From the NCBI GenBank assembly GCA_030053945.1, contig JASGCW010000017.1, forward strand, positions 1 through 62,015: 62,015 nucleotides of DNA. Reading direction: 5' to 3'. The notes under the pieces are model-generated. The model was not told the origin of the DNA. It was given only the letters and a program-made list of their open reading frames with translations, and ran no database searches. Every line of letters begins with the position of its first letter. The first letter of the stretch is position 1. Origin of the DNA: Limnohabitans sp. (GTDB lineage Bacteria > Bacteroidota > Bacteroidia > Flavobacteriales > Flavobacteriaceae). The position numbers were made by a program, and so were the translations under genes. Shown here one piece after another: positions 8,957-17,902 of the stretch.

Positions 8957-9069
8957 GAAAAAAATAAGGATATTTTTAAGAAATTGATATTATTTCGTTT
9001 TTTTATGTCGTTTTCAACAAATTTTACAGCTTCTGTGTTTTTGAGTTCAGGTGTCGATGAAGGTTTAGA

Positions 9070-9367
9070 GTAACTATTCAGTCTATCAAATTTTTGACCA
9101 TTCAGATATTTCTTTATTGACTTGAATAACTTAAAATGAGATAAAGATCAAATAACAATATTCAAAAAGCAAATAAATTCACAAAAACAAATCTCAATTC
9201 CGAAACTTCGGGACAAAAAGTATCAAATAGCCAAAAATGTTTGACTTTTTGAATCATTAAAATATTGGGATTTATTTAGGCTTCGCTCAGTTCGGCTTCG
9301 CCTCAAGTGTGTTTTGTCATTTGTGTTTTGTCATTTCATTTTTTTATCTAACTGGCTGAATAGTTAC
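9070..9367. mobile_element. MITE-like element, 298 bp, 12-bp terminal inverted repeats, 8-bp target duplication
   Basis: The ends are perfect 12-bp inverted repeats, GTAACTATTCAG at 9070-9081 and its complement at 9356-9367. They are flanked directly by the 8-bp direct repeat GGTTTAGA (9062-9069 and 9368-9375). There is no transposase ORF inside. GTAA termini with an 8-bp target duplication match the IS66 family, so this is probably a non-autonomous derivative mobilised in trans; the family assignment is inference. The interior has a GC-rich word (9280-9309) and a twofold repeat of GTGTTTTGTCATT (9308-9333). Confidence 0.7.
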
Positions 9368-9415
9368 GGTTTAGAAATGAAAGATAGTTTAAAGTAGCTA
9401 TTTTATTGTTATAAA

Positions 9416-9450
9416 ATATAAAGAGTTCGATTTAATCGAACTCTTTATAT
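9416..9450 (-). terminator. Terminator of the 9474-11585 gene
   Basis: A 16-bp perfect stem (9416-9431 with 9435-9450) around the core AAAGAGTTCGAT, with a 3-nt loop. It begins 24 bases after the stop of the minus-strand gene ending at 9474. Confidence 0.75.
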
Positions 9451-9473
9451 TTATTTATATTGTTGAAAGGTAA

Positions 9474-11585
9474 TTATTTAGGTGATTTTTGCGTGCTTTT
9501 TATGTATTGTTCTGGGATCCTTTCAAAAACTATTTTAGTGCCATCATAATACATAGATTTTTCTTCAACTGGTTGTTCGCTGGAAATTAAAACATTGTCT
9601 ATTTTTTTGTCAAAATCTTTGTTTAAGACTACCTCTGATATTTCTACTCCTTTTTCAAATCCAGATTTAGTACCTATAGCTACCCAATTGAAAGAAGCAT
9701 TACTTTTACCTTTTTGGTTCTCTTTTACATAAAAACCTTCATTTGTGATGCCAGTTACATAAACACCATTTGTTTCCGAAGTTGGCGTAACAGTAATATT
9801 TATAGGTTCTGACATAGAAATTGAATTTTTGAAAGCTTCTTTAAATGCAACAAAAGTAGATCCATTTTTTAATTCGCCAGTTCCTCTTGTAGTAATATCT
9901 ACTGAAGTTGAAGTAGCAGTATATGTAATAGTTCTTTTTGAATCATTTTCGTTAGTGTTTAATTGCATTATAGGGCTATTGGTTACAGTGTTACCATCAA
10001 CATACATTCCAAATTCTTTTCCTTTTGATATAGTACCATAGTTTTCCCCTTTTATAATACCTCCCATAAAGCCACCATATATACCTAATCCTATGTGATT
10101 GTTTGGTGTTTCTGTTTGAACTCTACCAGTATTTCCAGCATTGATGCTTCCATTAGCTCCACCACCATAAACACTAAATAATGTTCCGTTTAAAGCCCTG
10201 TAGCCTAACATTCCAAATTGGCTAGATCCACCAACTCCAAAAACACCTCCAGAACCATCGGGTATAGATCCCCCTCCTAATGCTAGAAGGTCTCCTGCCA
10301 CTCCAAAAGCAAATTGATTTGTACCTGCAGCTAAGCTTATTGCTGCGTAATTCCCGTAAGTTCCACAAGTAACACCATTAGCTGTGTAAGGTCCAGACGA
10401 GAAAGCGATACCAGGAGTTACATTGTTGTTCTCGCCAACAACGCCACTTGCTCTCCAGTTTCCAGCAGCTGTTTCGTGTATAATACCATGTGTTCCGATA
10501 GGGATATTTGGTCCGCCAGTTGCACCGTCAGATTGTCCTAATATTCCTTCTCCTGTTTGAATGAAACTAGATAAGGTATTAGCTTGTGTAAGTCCTACTA
10601 CTCCATAACCAGTTCTGTTAGCAAAACCAAAGATCCCCATTCCGTTGCCATCTGCATAGCCAGCCACGGCTCTCGATGCAGCTGGGTTTGGATAACCTGT
10701 AATATTACCATATGATGTTGCAGAAGTATGTGCTGAGAAGAAATCTCTAGTATCTTCGCCTGAAGCTTTGTTGATTACTGTTTGTCCTTGTACTCTCAGT
10801 CCATTAGCTGGCGCAGCATTAGCACTTGAGAAAGTAGCTCCGATAGTTACATTGCTTGTGTTTCTCATTCTCATGCCTTCAACTCCGTTGGTCGAAAATG
10901 CTAGGTTGTCAGCAGTTGGGCTAAAGATACCAGTATTAGTATCAGTACTAAAAGAATAGAAAGGTAAAGCAGCTGTTCCTAATGAAAGTGCATGTACTTG
11001 ATCTGCGTTAGGAACTCTAAAACGTGCTGTTCCTCCAGTAGTAAAGTCTAAATTGTCAGCACCTGAGCTAAATATACCTGTGTTTTGATCTCCTTGCCAA
11101 GAGTAAGTTGGTAATGCTGCTGTTCCTAACGAATAAGATTGTAACTGACCTGAGTTTGCATTAGAAATATTCCATCTGTCTGTAGCGGCAGTTTTTATTC
11201 TTAAGTCAATAGCATCAGTAGTTCCTATGAAATTTGTGCCAGCTGTTGTACCAGAATTTCCTGTGGTGGTCCAATCATTGTTTGTGCCAGAAATTATTCT
11301 TACCCATTTCGTGCCATCCCAGTAATAAAATCCAGGAGTTACATCATTTACTGTAGCGGTATTATAAACCATTTCGGAGGTTGTTGGGGCGGTAAGTGGT
11401 AGTGCTGAGGTTGTTATCGTTAATGCAACTCGAGGTACTAATATTCCATCGTTTGTCGAGGTAACATCAAGAGCTGCTGTAGGTGTCGTGGTTCCAACTC
11501 CAACTTGAGCAAAAGAATTTTGATTTCCTATACCTGTAAGAAAAAGTATAGACGTAAATAGTTTGAAAAAGTAATTTTTTTTCAT
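9474..11585 (-). CDS. Secreted tail-fibre-like protein with NTGIF repeats
   Basis: The 703-residue protein has a signal peptide (MKKNYFFKLFTSILF to SFAQ) followed by VGVGTTTPTAALDV, the opening typical of a class of Bacteroidota surface proteins. A FYYWDGTKWVRI segment is near residue 105. Two tandem units follow (about 150-245), each with LGTAALPxYS, NTGIFSxxADNLxF(S/T)T and RFRV/GMRM; this pattern is also seen in phage tail fibres and endosialidase-chaperone-like proteins. The middle is Gly-rich (about 255-510) and likely forms repeated beta turns; the C-terminus is charged. No T9SS sorting domain is seen, so the export route past the periplasm is unclear. A TAnnTTTG element lies upstream on the minus strand at 11620-11627. 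Confidence 0.7.
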   Translation of the reverse strand: MKKNYFFKLFTSILFLTGIGNQNSFAQVGVGTTTPTAALDVTSTNDGILVPRVALTITTSALPLTAPTTSEMVYNTATVNDVTPGFYYWDGTKWVRIISGTNNDWTTTGNSGTTAGTNFIGTTDAIDLRIKTAATDRWNISNANSGQLQSYSLGTAALPTYSWQGDQNTGIFSSGADNLDFTTGGTARFRVPNADQVHALSLGTAALPFYSFSTDTNTGIFSPTADNLAFSTNGVEGMRMRNTSNVTIGATFSSANAAPANGLRVQGQTVINKASGEDTRDFFSAHTSATSYGNITGYPNPAASRAVAGYADGNGMGIFGFANRTGYGVVGLTQANTLSSFIQTGEGILGQSDGATGGPNIPIGTHGIIHETAAGNWRASGVVGENNNVTPGIAFSSGPYTANGVTCGTYGNYAAISLAAGTNQFAFGVAGDLLALGGGSIPDGSGGVFGVGGSSQFGMLGYRALNGTLFSVYGGGANGSINAGNTGRVQTETPNNHIGLGIYGGFMGGIIKGENYGTISKGKEFGMYVDGNTVTNSPIMQLNTNENDSKRTITYTATSTSVDITTRGTGELKNGSTFVAFKEAFKNSISMSEPINITVTPTSETNGVYVTGITNEGFYVKENQKGKSNASFNWVAIGTKSGFEKGVEISEVVLNKDFDKKIDNVLISSEQPVEEKSMYYDGTKIVFERIPEQYIKSTQKSPK

Positions 11586-11619
11586 AATTATATAATTGTT
11601 TTTGGATTTGTAATATCTC

Positions 11620-11627
11620 CAAATATA
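11620..11627 (-). promoter_or_regulatory. Candidate -7 element (TATATTTG)
   Basis: Read on the minus strand the bases are TATATTTG, matching the Bacteroidota -7 consensus TAnnTTTG. It lies 35 bases upstream of the start codon at 11585, a plausible distance. No clear -33 TTG partner is visible. Confidence 0.45.
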
Positions 11628-11767
11628 TGAAAAAAAAATTATATATTAAAATAAAATCAAAAAAATGTTATTATAAAAGACTTTTTTTTAAAAAAATCAA
11701 AAAAAAATAGAAGGGAACTTTTTTTTATTATATTTGATAAAATTTAGTTAATTCCAAAATAATTAAT

Positions 11768-11775
11768 TAATTTTG
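11768..11775 (+). promoter_or_regulatory. Candidate -7 element (TAATTTTG)
   Basis: The sequence matches TAnnTTTG and lies 41 bases before the ATG at 11816 in a very AT-rich divergent region. The -33 box is not clear. Confidence 0.4.
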
Positions 11776-11815
11776 ATTTTAATAATGTATAGTTTTAATT
11801 TCTAATGTATTACGT

Positions 11816-13726
11816 ATGAAAAAAAAATACTTATTTATTTCGTTGTTCGCTTTTTCATTTGCAAAAGCACAATTGTATGTTTCTAACAATGCAAGTACAT
11901 ATGTTTACGTTAATGATGCTTACCTGTATGTAACAGGGAATGTTGAGCTTAACGGAGGATTAAATAGTAATATTTACTTGCGAAAAGACGCTCAGTTACT
12001 GCAAGGAGGGACAGGCGTAAGTTCAAATATAGGTTTGGGTTCATTGTCGGTTTATCAAGAAGGTACTGTAAATAATTTTCAATATAATTATTGGTGTTCC
12101 CCTGTTGGTGGTAGAAATGCGAGTGCTGCTAGTCAGGGCTTTGGAATAACTCAGTTAGGGGTTCCTAGCGTGGCATTAAATCCAACTTCTTTTAATGCAG
12201 CTACGATTTTGGCATCAAGTAATTATAATGGTGTTTCAGCTAATGGCTCGTTGTCTATTGCTCCTTATTGGATTTGGAAATTTATAGCTAGAAATGCTTA
12301 TGATTTGAATGGTCCTACGGGGTGGATATCTGTTGGCGGTGCTTCAACGCTAAATCCAGGAGAAGGGTTTACAATGAAAGGGACTAGTGGTACAGATAAT
12401 ATAGTTCCGTTTACGGGTGCTGCTCAGAATAGATTATTAGCAGGTGCAACTGCAACAGCATCAGGTGATCAGCGTTATGATTTTAGAGGAATACCTAATG
12501 ATGGAAATATAAATATACCTATGGTGGTTGGTAATCAGTCATTAACTGGTAATCCGTATCCAAGTGCTATAGATTTAAGAAATTTATTGATTGCTAATGG
12601 TCCTACAGCTGGTGGAGGAACTAATGTTTGTGATGGTACAGCTTTATTTTGGGAACATGATAAAACTGTAAACTCTCATTATTTAAATGCTTACAAAGGA
12701 GGTTATGGGGTTTATAACGGAGCTTCTAATACGTATACACCTGCTACTTTCTATGCTTATGATGGTGCTGGAACTCAATTAGGTTCAGTAGGTACTGGGC
12801 AAAGTTACCAAAGAAGGTTTTCGCCAGTTGGTCAAGGTTTTATGGTGAGATGTACAGCGACTGCAGGAAATGCTGCAGGAAACTTTGTTATTAGAAATTC
12901 ATACAGAACTTTTGTTAAAGAAGCAGCTGCAAATTTTTCTGAATTTCAAAAGCCATCAAATGTAAGTAATAATAATAGCTTTTATGATGAAATACCAAAC
13001 GTAGCAGGAATTGATTATACTACTATTAGCAGTGCTCCAACTCCTCAGATTAGAATTAATACTTTGTTAAACAATCAAGCGGTAAGACAAGTTGCTATGG
13101 TATTTATGGATAATGCTGTAGAAGGGTATGATGCTGCTGATTCTCAATCTGCTGATGTAAATGCTAACCTTCCTTATGATATGTATTTTAATTTAGTTAA
13201 TTCTGAGTTTGCTCATAATGCTAATAAATTTGATATCAATAATAAGTATTCAATTGGATTTAAATGTAATACAGATGCAGTGTTTAGGATGAAGGTTGCA
13301 GAAATTGTTAACTTTGATCAAGCGCAAAATGTTTATTTACACGATAAATTGACAAATGAATATTTTGATATTAAAAATTCTGAAGCAACAGTTAATTTGA
13401 CGACTGGAGTAAACAATTCAAGATATGAGTTGACATTTGTAAATGCAGCGCTTGCAACAGATGATAATTTTAAAGATAATTTCAATATTTATCAAAACAA
13501 CGCAAGTACTATGTTAACAATTAAAAATCCAGATTTAGTTGATGTTGTTGATATGAAGTTGTATGATGTTCAAGGTAAACTTGTTTTGGATAAAAAAGAT
13601 TTAGGAACAAATTCATTATATGAATTCAATACAAATTCTTTTAGCCAAGGTATCTATATAGTGAAACTGATTACTAAAACTAATCAAGAGATAACTAGAA
13701 AAGTATCTATAACAAATAGAAAATAA
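11816..13726 (+). CDS. T9SS type A sorting domain protein
   Basis: The 636-residue protein begins with a signal peptide (MKKKYLFISLFAFSFAKAQ). An early 'VNDAYLYVTGNVELNGG' stretch is followed by YWCSPVGG (about residues 97-103) and GNPYPSAI (about 245-252), motifs it shares with the C-terminal half of the large protein encoded at 4302-8774. The last 80 residues (NIYQNNASTMLTIKN, KLYDVQGKLVLDKK, GIYIVKLITKTNQEITRKVS) form a type A sorting domain, so the protein is type IX cargo. Function is unknown; the shared modules suggest the two neighbours belong to one surface-protein family. A strong terminator follows at 13743-13772. Confidence 0.85.
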   Translation: MKKKYLFISLFAFSFAKAQLYVSNNASTYVYVNDAYLYVTGNVELNGGLNSNIYLRKDAQLLQGGTGVSSNIGLGSLSVYQEGTVNNFQYNYWCSPVGGRNASAASQGFGITQLGVPSVALNPTSFNAATILASSNYNGVSANGSLSIAPYWIWKFIARNAYDLNGPTGWISVGGASTLNPGEGFTMKGTSGTDNIVPFTGAAQNRLLAGATATASGDQRYDFRGIPNDGNINIPMVVGNQSLTGNPYPSAIDLRNLLIANGPTAGGGTNVCDGTALFWEHDKTVNSHYLNAYKGGYGVYNGASNTYTPATFYAYDGAGTQLGSVGTGQSYQRRFSPVGQGFMVRCTATAGNAAGNFVIRNSYRTFVKEAAANFSEFQKPSNVSNNNSFYDEIPNVAGIDYTTISSAPTPQIRINTLLNNQAVRQVAMVFMDNAVEGYDAADSQSADVNANLPYDMYFNLVNSEFAHNANKFDINNKYSIGFKCNTDAVFRMKVAEIVNFDQAQNVYLHDKLTNEYFDIKNSEATVNLTTGVNNSRYELTFVNAALATDDNFKDNFNIYQNNASTMLTIKNPDLVDVVDMKLYDVQGKLVLDKKDLGTNSLYEFNTNSFSQGIYIVKLITKTNQEITRKVSITNRK

Positions 13727-13742
13727 TTTAATTTCATATTTT

Positions 13743-13772
13743 AAAAGCAGTCCTTAAATTTGGACTGCTTTT
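13743..13772 (+). terminator. Intrinsic terminator after the T9SS gene
   Basis: An 11-bp stem (AAAAGCAGTCC, 13743-13753, with 13762-13772), an 8-nt loop and a run of T to 13777. The next ATG is at 13780, so the following gene either has its promoter inside this region or depends on read-through. Confidence 0.9.
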
Positions 13773-13779
13773 TTTTTAT

Positions 13780-14685
13780 ATGAACTCGATAATTCAAAAG
13801 ATAGATTTAGCCTTACCCTATGAGATTTCTCTTTTTATCAAAAGAGAGGATTTATTACATCCCTTTGTTTCAGGAAATAAATATAGAAAGCTTAAGTACA
13901 ATTTGGTTGAGTTTGAAGAAAAAGGATATGATTCTTTAGTTACTTTTGGTGGAGCATTCTCAAATCATATTGCAGCAACGGCTTATGCTTGTAAAGAACA
14001 AAATTTTAATTGTGTTGGAGTTATTAGGGGAGAAGAACTTCCTAGACAAATTAATGCTAATCCAACTCTGAAGTTTGCTCAAAATAATGGAATGAAGTTT
14101 GAATTTGTTTCTAGAGAGCAATATAGAGAAAAAGATTCAGATATATATATGAATTATTTGAAGTCAAAATTTGGTAATTGCTATATTTTGCCTGAAGGAG
14201 GTACAAATGAAAATGCAATAAAAGGTTGTGAGGAAATTTTAAATGAAGAAGATAGTAAATTTGACTTTGTTTGTTGCGCTGTAGGGACAGGAGGAACAAT
14301 TTCTGGTATTATAAATTCTAGTTTTGAAAACCAAAAAATATTAGGATTTCCAGCTCTAAAAGGAGATTTTTTAATAGATGAAATTCGTAAATTTGCAAAA
14401 AAATCGAATTGGGATTTAGTGAGTAATTACCATTTTGGAGGATATGCAAAAGTGACAGATGATTTAATTGGTTTTATTAATTCGTTTTTTTTAGAGACTA
14501 AGATTCCTTTAGACCCAGTATATACTGGAAAGATGGTTTATGGCGTTTTAGAATTAATTAATAAAGGAATTTTTCCGTTTGGTTCAAAGATACTTTTAAT
14601 TCATACTGGTGGATTACAAGGTGTTGAGGGAATGAATAATGTATTAAAGAGTAAAAATAAAAAACTAATAGTGTTAGATGAATAG
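13780..14685 (+). CDS. PLP-dependent ACC deaminase / D-cysteine desulfhydrase family enzyme
   Basis: The 301-residue protein is a fold-type II PLP enzyme. It shows KREDLLHPFVSGNKYRKLKY near the N-terminus, where Lys34 (in SGNK) should bind PLP. Further along are FGGAFSNHIAATA (about 77-89), PEGGTNENA and the phosphate-binding AVGTGGTISG (about 167-176). This family includes 1-aminocyclopropane-1-carboxylate deaminase and D-cysteine desulfhydrase; in Bacteroidota the latter-type activity is more likely, but the substrate cannot be fixed from sequence. It overlaps the next gene by 8 bases, so the two are translated together. Confidence 0.8.
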   Translation: MNSIIQKIDLALPYEISLFIKREDLLHPFVSGNKYRKLKYNLVEFEEKGYDSLVTFGGAFSNHIAATAYACKEQNFNCVGVIRGEELPRQINANPTLKFAQNNGMKFEFVSREQYREKDSDIYMNYLKSKFGNCYILPEGGTNENAIKGCEEILNEEDSKFDFVCCAVGTGGTISGIINSSFENQKILGFPALKGDFLIDEIRKFAKKSNWDLVSNYHFGGYAKVTDDLIGFINSFFLETKIPLDPVYTGKMVYGVLELINKGIFPFGSKILLIHTGGLQGVEGMNNVLKSKNKKLIVLDE

Positions 14686-15571
14686 GTTTTATTATATATT
14701 TATTTTGATTGTTTTAGTAGCTTGTGGATCGTCCAAAAAAACGACAACGAATAAGTTACCTCCCTTGTCTCCTCGTAAAGTTAAGGTAGAAACAAAATCG
14801 CCAAATTCTAAAGTAAATAATTTACCTGTAAAAACTAGTGAAACTAAACCAGTTGGTAATCAAGATGCAGTGAAACCCAAAACAGAAGTTTTAGAAGCAA
14901 CTTCTAAGGTGAAAGTGACAGCTCAAATGGTTAATGATTATGTGGAAAAATTTAAAGAGATAGCTAAACATAATATGCGTGAACACGGTGTTCCAGCGAG
15001 TATTACTTTGGCGCAAGCTATTCTTGAATCTGGAGCAGGAACAGGGACATTGTGTTTGAAAGCAAACAATCATTTTGGAATAAAATGTCATAAAGAATGG
15101 GGTGGGGAGAGCGTATCGCATGATGATGATGCATCGCAAGAATGCTTTAGAAAGTATGTAGAACCGTCACAATCGTTTACAGATCATTCTTTGTTTTTAA
15201 GCAGTAGACCTTGGTATGCTCCTTTGTTTAAACTTCAAAAAAATGACTATAAAGGTTGGGCATTTGGTTTAAAAAAGTCGGGTTATGCCACAGATCCTAA
15301 ATATCCTGATAAATTAATTGGGCTTATTGAAAGATATCAATTACACCGATTTGATGCAGAAGTATTAGGTCTTCCATTTGAATCTACAATTGTGAAAGAT
15401 TCAACAGAACAAGCTACGGTGTCTATAGGTAATGATATTCACATTGTGACAGCAGGTGATACATTATATTCTATTTCAAAAAGATATAATGTTACAGTTG
15501 ATTTTTTAAAAGTTAAAAATAACTTACTTGATAACGCCTTATCAATAGGGCAAAAATTAATTATAAAATAA
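14678..15571 (+). CDS. LysM-containing glucosaminidase lipoprotein
   Basis: The product (297 residues) has a lipobox LVAC with Cys16. A Ser/Thr/Lys-rich linker to about residue 75 follows. Then comes a glucosaminidase domain (about 80-228) with [19 protein letters not shown], whose Glu117 is the likely catalytic acid, and [13 protein letters not shown] single LysM domain closes the protein (about 255-297; [14 protein letters not shown]). It should cleave N-acetylglucosaminyl bonds in peptidoglycan from the periplasmic or outer-membrane side. Its start overlaps the PLP-enzyme gene by 8 bases, and hemL starts 2 bases after its stop, giving a three-gene operon whose members have no obvious pathway in common. 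Confidence 0.9.
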   Translation: MNRFYYIFILIVLVACGSSKKTTTNKLPPLSPRKVKVETKSPNSKVNNLPVKTSETKPVGNQDAVKPKTEVLEATSKVKVTAQMVNDYVEKFKEIAKHNMREHGVPASITLAQAILESGAGTGTLCLKANNHFGIKCHKEWGGESVSHDDDASQECFRKYVEPSQSFTDHSLFLSSRPWYAPLFKLQKNDYKGWAFGLKKSGYATDPKYPDKLIGLIERYQLHRFDAEVLGLPFESTIVKDSTEQATVSIGNDIHIVTAGDTLYSISKRYNVTVDFLKVKNNLLDNALSIGQKLIIK

Positions 15572-15572
15572 T

Positions 15573-16859
15573 ATGATATATCAAAGAAGCAGTCAGTTGT
15601 TTGCTGAAGCTGAAAAAGTAATACCTGGAGGGGTTAATTCGCCTGTGAGAGCCTTTAAATATGTAGGCGGTACACCTATTTTTGTAAAAGAAGCTAAAGG
15701 GGCTTATTTGTATGATGAAGACGGCAATCGTTTGATTGATTATATTAATTCATGGGGGCCAATGATTTTAGGTCACGCTTATGAACCTGTAGTAAATGCA
15801 GTGGTTGAGAAAGCAAAAAAAGGAACTTCTTTTGGTATGCCTACAGAAATTGAAACTCAAATAGCAGAATTAGCAGTTTCTATGGTGCCAAATATTGATA
15901 AGATTCGTTTTGTGAATTCTGGAACAGAAGCTTGTATGAGTGCTATCCGTCTCGCAAGAGGTTTTACAGGGCGTGATAAAATTATAAAATTTTCAGGTTG
16001 TTATCACGGACATTCAGATTCGTTTTTAATTCAAGCTGGTAGTGGAGCAATTACCTTTGGTTCGCCTAATAGTCCTGGAGTCACTCAAGGAACCGCAAAA
16101 GATACTTTGTTAGCTAGTTATAATGATTTAGAATATGTAAAATCATTATTTGAAGCAAATAAAAATGAAATAGCAGCTATAATTATTGAGCCTGTTGCAG
16201 GTAATATGGGGTGTATACCTCCTAAGAAGGGTTTTTTAGAGGGTTTAAAACAACTTTGTGATGATAATGGGACTTTGTTTATTTTTGATGAAGTTATGAC
16301 TGGATTTCGTCTTGCAAAAGGTGGAGCTCAAGAATTGTTAGGCATTAAAGCGGACATTGTTTGTTTTGGAAAAGTAATTGGTGGAGGTTTGCCTGTAGGG
16401 GCATTTGCAGCAAGAAATGAAATTATGAATTACTTGGCTCCACTAGGGCCTGTTTATCAGGCAGGGACATTGTCAGGAAATCCTTTAGCAATGGCAGCTG
16501 GGTTAGCAATGTTGACAGAGTTAAATCTTGATGCTGAAATATTCACTCGATTAGAAGATAAAACAGCTTATTTAGAAAAAGGGATATATGAAGTCTTAGT
16601 TAAAAACAATATCGAATTCACAATAAATCGTGTAGGTTCAATGATTTCAGTGCATTTTGACAAAGATGCAGTTTATGATTTTGCAACTGCAAAAAATGGC
16701 GATAATCAGCGATTTAAAGATTTTTTCCATGGTTTGGTAAAGGAAGGTGTTTATATAGCACCATCAGCATATGAAACGTGGTTTATTACAGATGCATTAA
16801 CATATGAAGATTTAGATTTTACAATAAAAGCTATAGATAAGGTTACTAAAACACTTTAG
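15573..16859 (+). CDS. hemL: Glutamate-1-semialdehyde 2,1-aminomutase
   Basis: This PLP enzyme converts glutamate-1-semialdehyde to 5-aminolevulinate for haem synthesis by the C5 route. The 428-residue length is typical. Diagnostic stretches are [13 protein letters not shown] (16-28), [16 protein letters not shown] (115-130), GCYHGHSD (142-149), DEVMTGFR (239-246) and [15 protein letters not shown], in which Lys267 forms the Schiff base. It is the last gene of the operon beginning at 13780 and is followed by a strong bidirectional terminator. Confidence 0.96.
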   Translation: MIYQRSSQLFAEAEKVIPGGVNSPVRAFKYVGGTPIFVKEAKGAYLYDEDGNRLIDYINSWGPMILGHAYEPVVNAVVEKAKKGTSFGMPTEIETQIAELAVSMVPNIDKIRFVNSGTEACMSAIRLARGFTGRDKIIKFSGCYHGHSDSFLIQAGSGAITFGSPNSPGVTQGTAKDTLLASYNDLEYVKSLFEANKNEIAAIIIEPVAGNMGCIPPKKGFLEGLKQLCDDNGTLFIFDEVMTGFRLAKGGAQELLGIKADIVCFGKVIGGGLPVGAFAARNEIMNYLAPLGPVYQAGTLSGNPLAMAAGLAMLTELNLDAEIFTRLEDKTAYLEKGIYEVLVKNNIEFTINRVGSMISVHFDKDAVYDFATAKNGDNQRFKDFFHGLVKEGVYIAPSAYETWFITDALTYEDLDFTIKAIDKVTKTL

Positions 16860-16866
16860 GTAAATA

Positions 16867-16899
16867 AAAAAACTCTCGCATTTATAGCGAGAGTTTTTT
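16867..16899. terminator. Bidirectional terminator between hemL and the 16915-17259 gene
   Basis: A 13-bp stem, 16867-16879 (ending ACTCTCGC) with 16887-16899, a 7-nt loop and A/T tracts on both sides. It separates two converging genes. Confidence 0.9.
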
Positions 16900-16914
16900 A
16901 TTATTATGGTTTTG

Positions 16915-17259
16915 TTAATTTGAAATTAACTTCTCATAAAGTCCAGGTTTAGCTTTGATTGCTTCAATTTGAGTAGGTGAAAAAGTAGCTTTTAATTTTC
17001 CATCTATTAATTCAGCAATTTGCTTTTTCTCAGCTTCATTTTTTGCTTCTTGAAGTGCTCTATGTTTTTTTACAAATAAACCTGTAAGGTCAACATAAAA
17101 ATTTTCATATCCACTTACATCAATAGCTTTAGATAATACAAATACGTCTTGTTTAGCTAATTCTTCAGCAGTTTTTGGAGCTACTTTTGCAGTAGTTTGT
17201 GCTGAAGCTTGTATTGAAAAAGCTAAAAGCAAAATCATAAAAGATATAATTTTTTTCAT
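16915..17259 (-). CDS. Small exported protein of unknown function
   Basis: I start this gene at the ATG complementary to 17257-17259, because translation from there opens directly on a signal peptide (MKKIISFMILLLAF to SAQ); the frame is open for 11 further codons upstream, but these would bury the signal. The 114-residue product has a Lys/Glu-rich, mainly helical mature part (KHRALQEAKNEAEKKQIAEL, then FSPTQIEAIKAKPGLYEKL). The end resembles the 'TxxQ' helix of small periplasmic proteins. It follows the Spy-like gene by about 60 bases on the same strand and may be co-transcribed. No function is assigned. Confidence 0.7.
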   Translation of the reverse strand: MKKIISFMILLLAFSIQASAQTTAKVAPKTAEELAKQDVFVLSKAIDVSGYENFYVDLTGLFVKKHRALQEAKNEAEKKQIAELIDGKLKATFSPTQIEAIKAKPGLYEKLISN

Positions 17260-17322
17260 AAAAATTTGTTTAATTGAGTTAAATCTAATCAAAACTAAAC
17301 ATTTTTTTTAAAAAACAAAATT

Positions 17323-17772
17323 TTATTTAGAATCTTCAGGATGATTTTGATTTTGTTTTAAGTGTTTTAAATGTTTTCTATGTTTGATGTTTTTCATTTT
17401 TTCATGACGGTGTTGTTCCCATTTTTCAAATTGCTCTTTAGTTAAAATCTTCTTCATTTTTGATTTGAATTCAATTTGTTCATCTAACATTTTGTTTTTT
17501 ATTTCAAATTTTTCATTGGCAGAAAGTTGTTTGTGATTTTCTTTGTTAGCTTTCATTTCTTCTCTTCTTTCTCTTTTTTTATTATTTCGTCCTGCTAAAA
17601 GTGGCGCCAAATCCTTTTGTTGAGATGGTGTCAAATCATATTCAAGTGTCATTCTTTTTAATTGTAACTGATTTTGTTGATCTGGAGTTAATTTTTCTCC
17701 TTTAGGATTGTTTTGTGCTATTGCTGAAATACCAAATCCTATGATTGCGATGATAAGGGCTAATTTTTTCAT
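17323..17772 (-). CDS. Spy/CpxP-like LTxxQ periplasmic protein
   Basis: The 149-residue protein has a signal peptide ending at AIAQ and a highly charged helical mature part. Two LTxxQ-type motifs are visible (LTPSQQ near 47-52 and LTKEQF near 109-114), separated by the RNNKKRERREEMKANKEN region, and the tail is His/Lys-rich. This is the layout of Spy/CpxP-type periplasmic proteins, which act as chaperones or stress sensors in other phyla; in Bacteroidota the role is not established. It is divergent from the metal-uptake cluster at 17903, and the His-rich tail could bind metal. Confidence 0.65.
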   Translation of the reverse strand: MKKLALIIAIIGFGISAIAQNNPKGEKLTPDQQNQLQLKRMTLEYDLTPSQQKDLAPLLAGRNNKKRERREEMKANKENHKQLSANEKFEIKNKMLDEQIEFKSKMKKILTKEQFEKWEQHRHEKMKNIKHRKHLKHLKQNQNHPEDSK

Positions 17773-17877
17773 ATTTCTATAAATTTTTGTTCTTATCAGT
17801 AGGACATTTAAAAACTTGTAAAGTTTAATTGACTGAAAGGTTTTTGAAAATATTTCTGTTTAATCCTTTAGAAAAGT

Positions 17878-17885
17878 TACCTTTG
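17878..17885 (+). promoter_or_regulatory. -7 element (TACCTTTG) of the metal-uptake cluster
   Basis: The sequence matches TAnnTTTG and lies 18 bases before the TTG start codon at 17903, giving a very short leader. It supports 17903 as the start of a transcript. Confidence 0.5.
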
Positions 17886-17902
17886 TGAAGGTTTAAAGTG
17901 TT

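Larger units (their letters stand above)
8775..9473. other. Gene-free stretch of 699 bases
   Basis: No intact gene is visible. From left to right it holds the upstream region of the 4302-8774 gene, an orphan terminator hairpin at 8929-8956, about 100 bases of unassigned sequence, a MITE-like element (9070-9367), and the terminator of the next minus-strand gene (9416-9450). The orphan terminator, which would serve minus-strand transcription with no gene behind it, suggests that a small gene once lay between the two terminators and has decayed. Confidence 0.6.
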
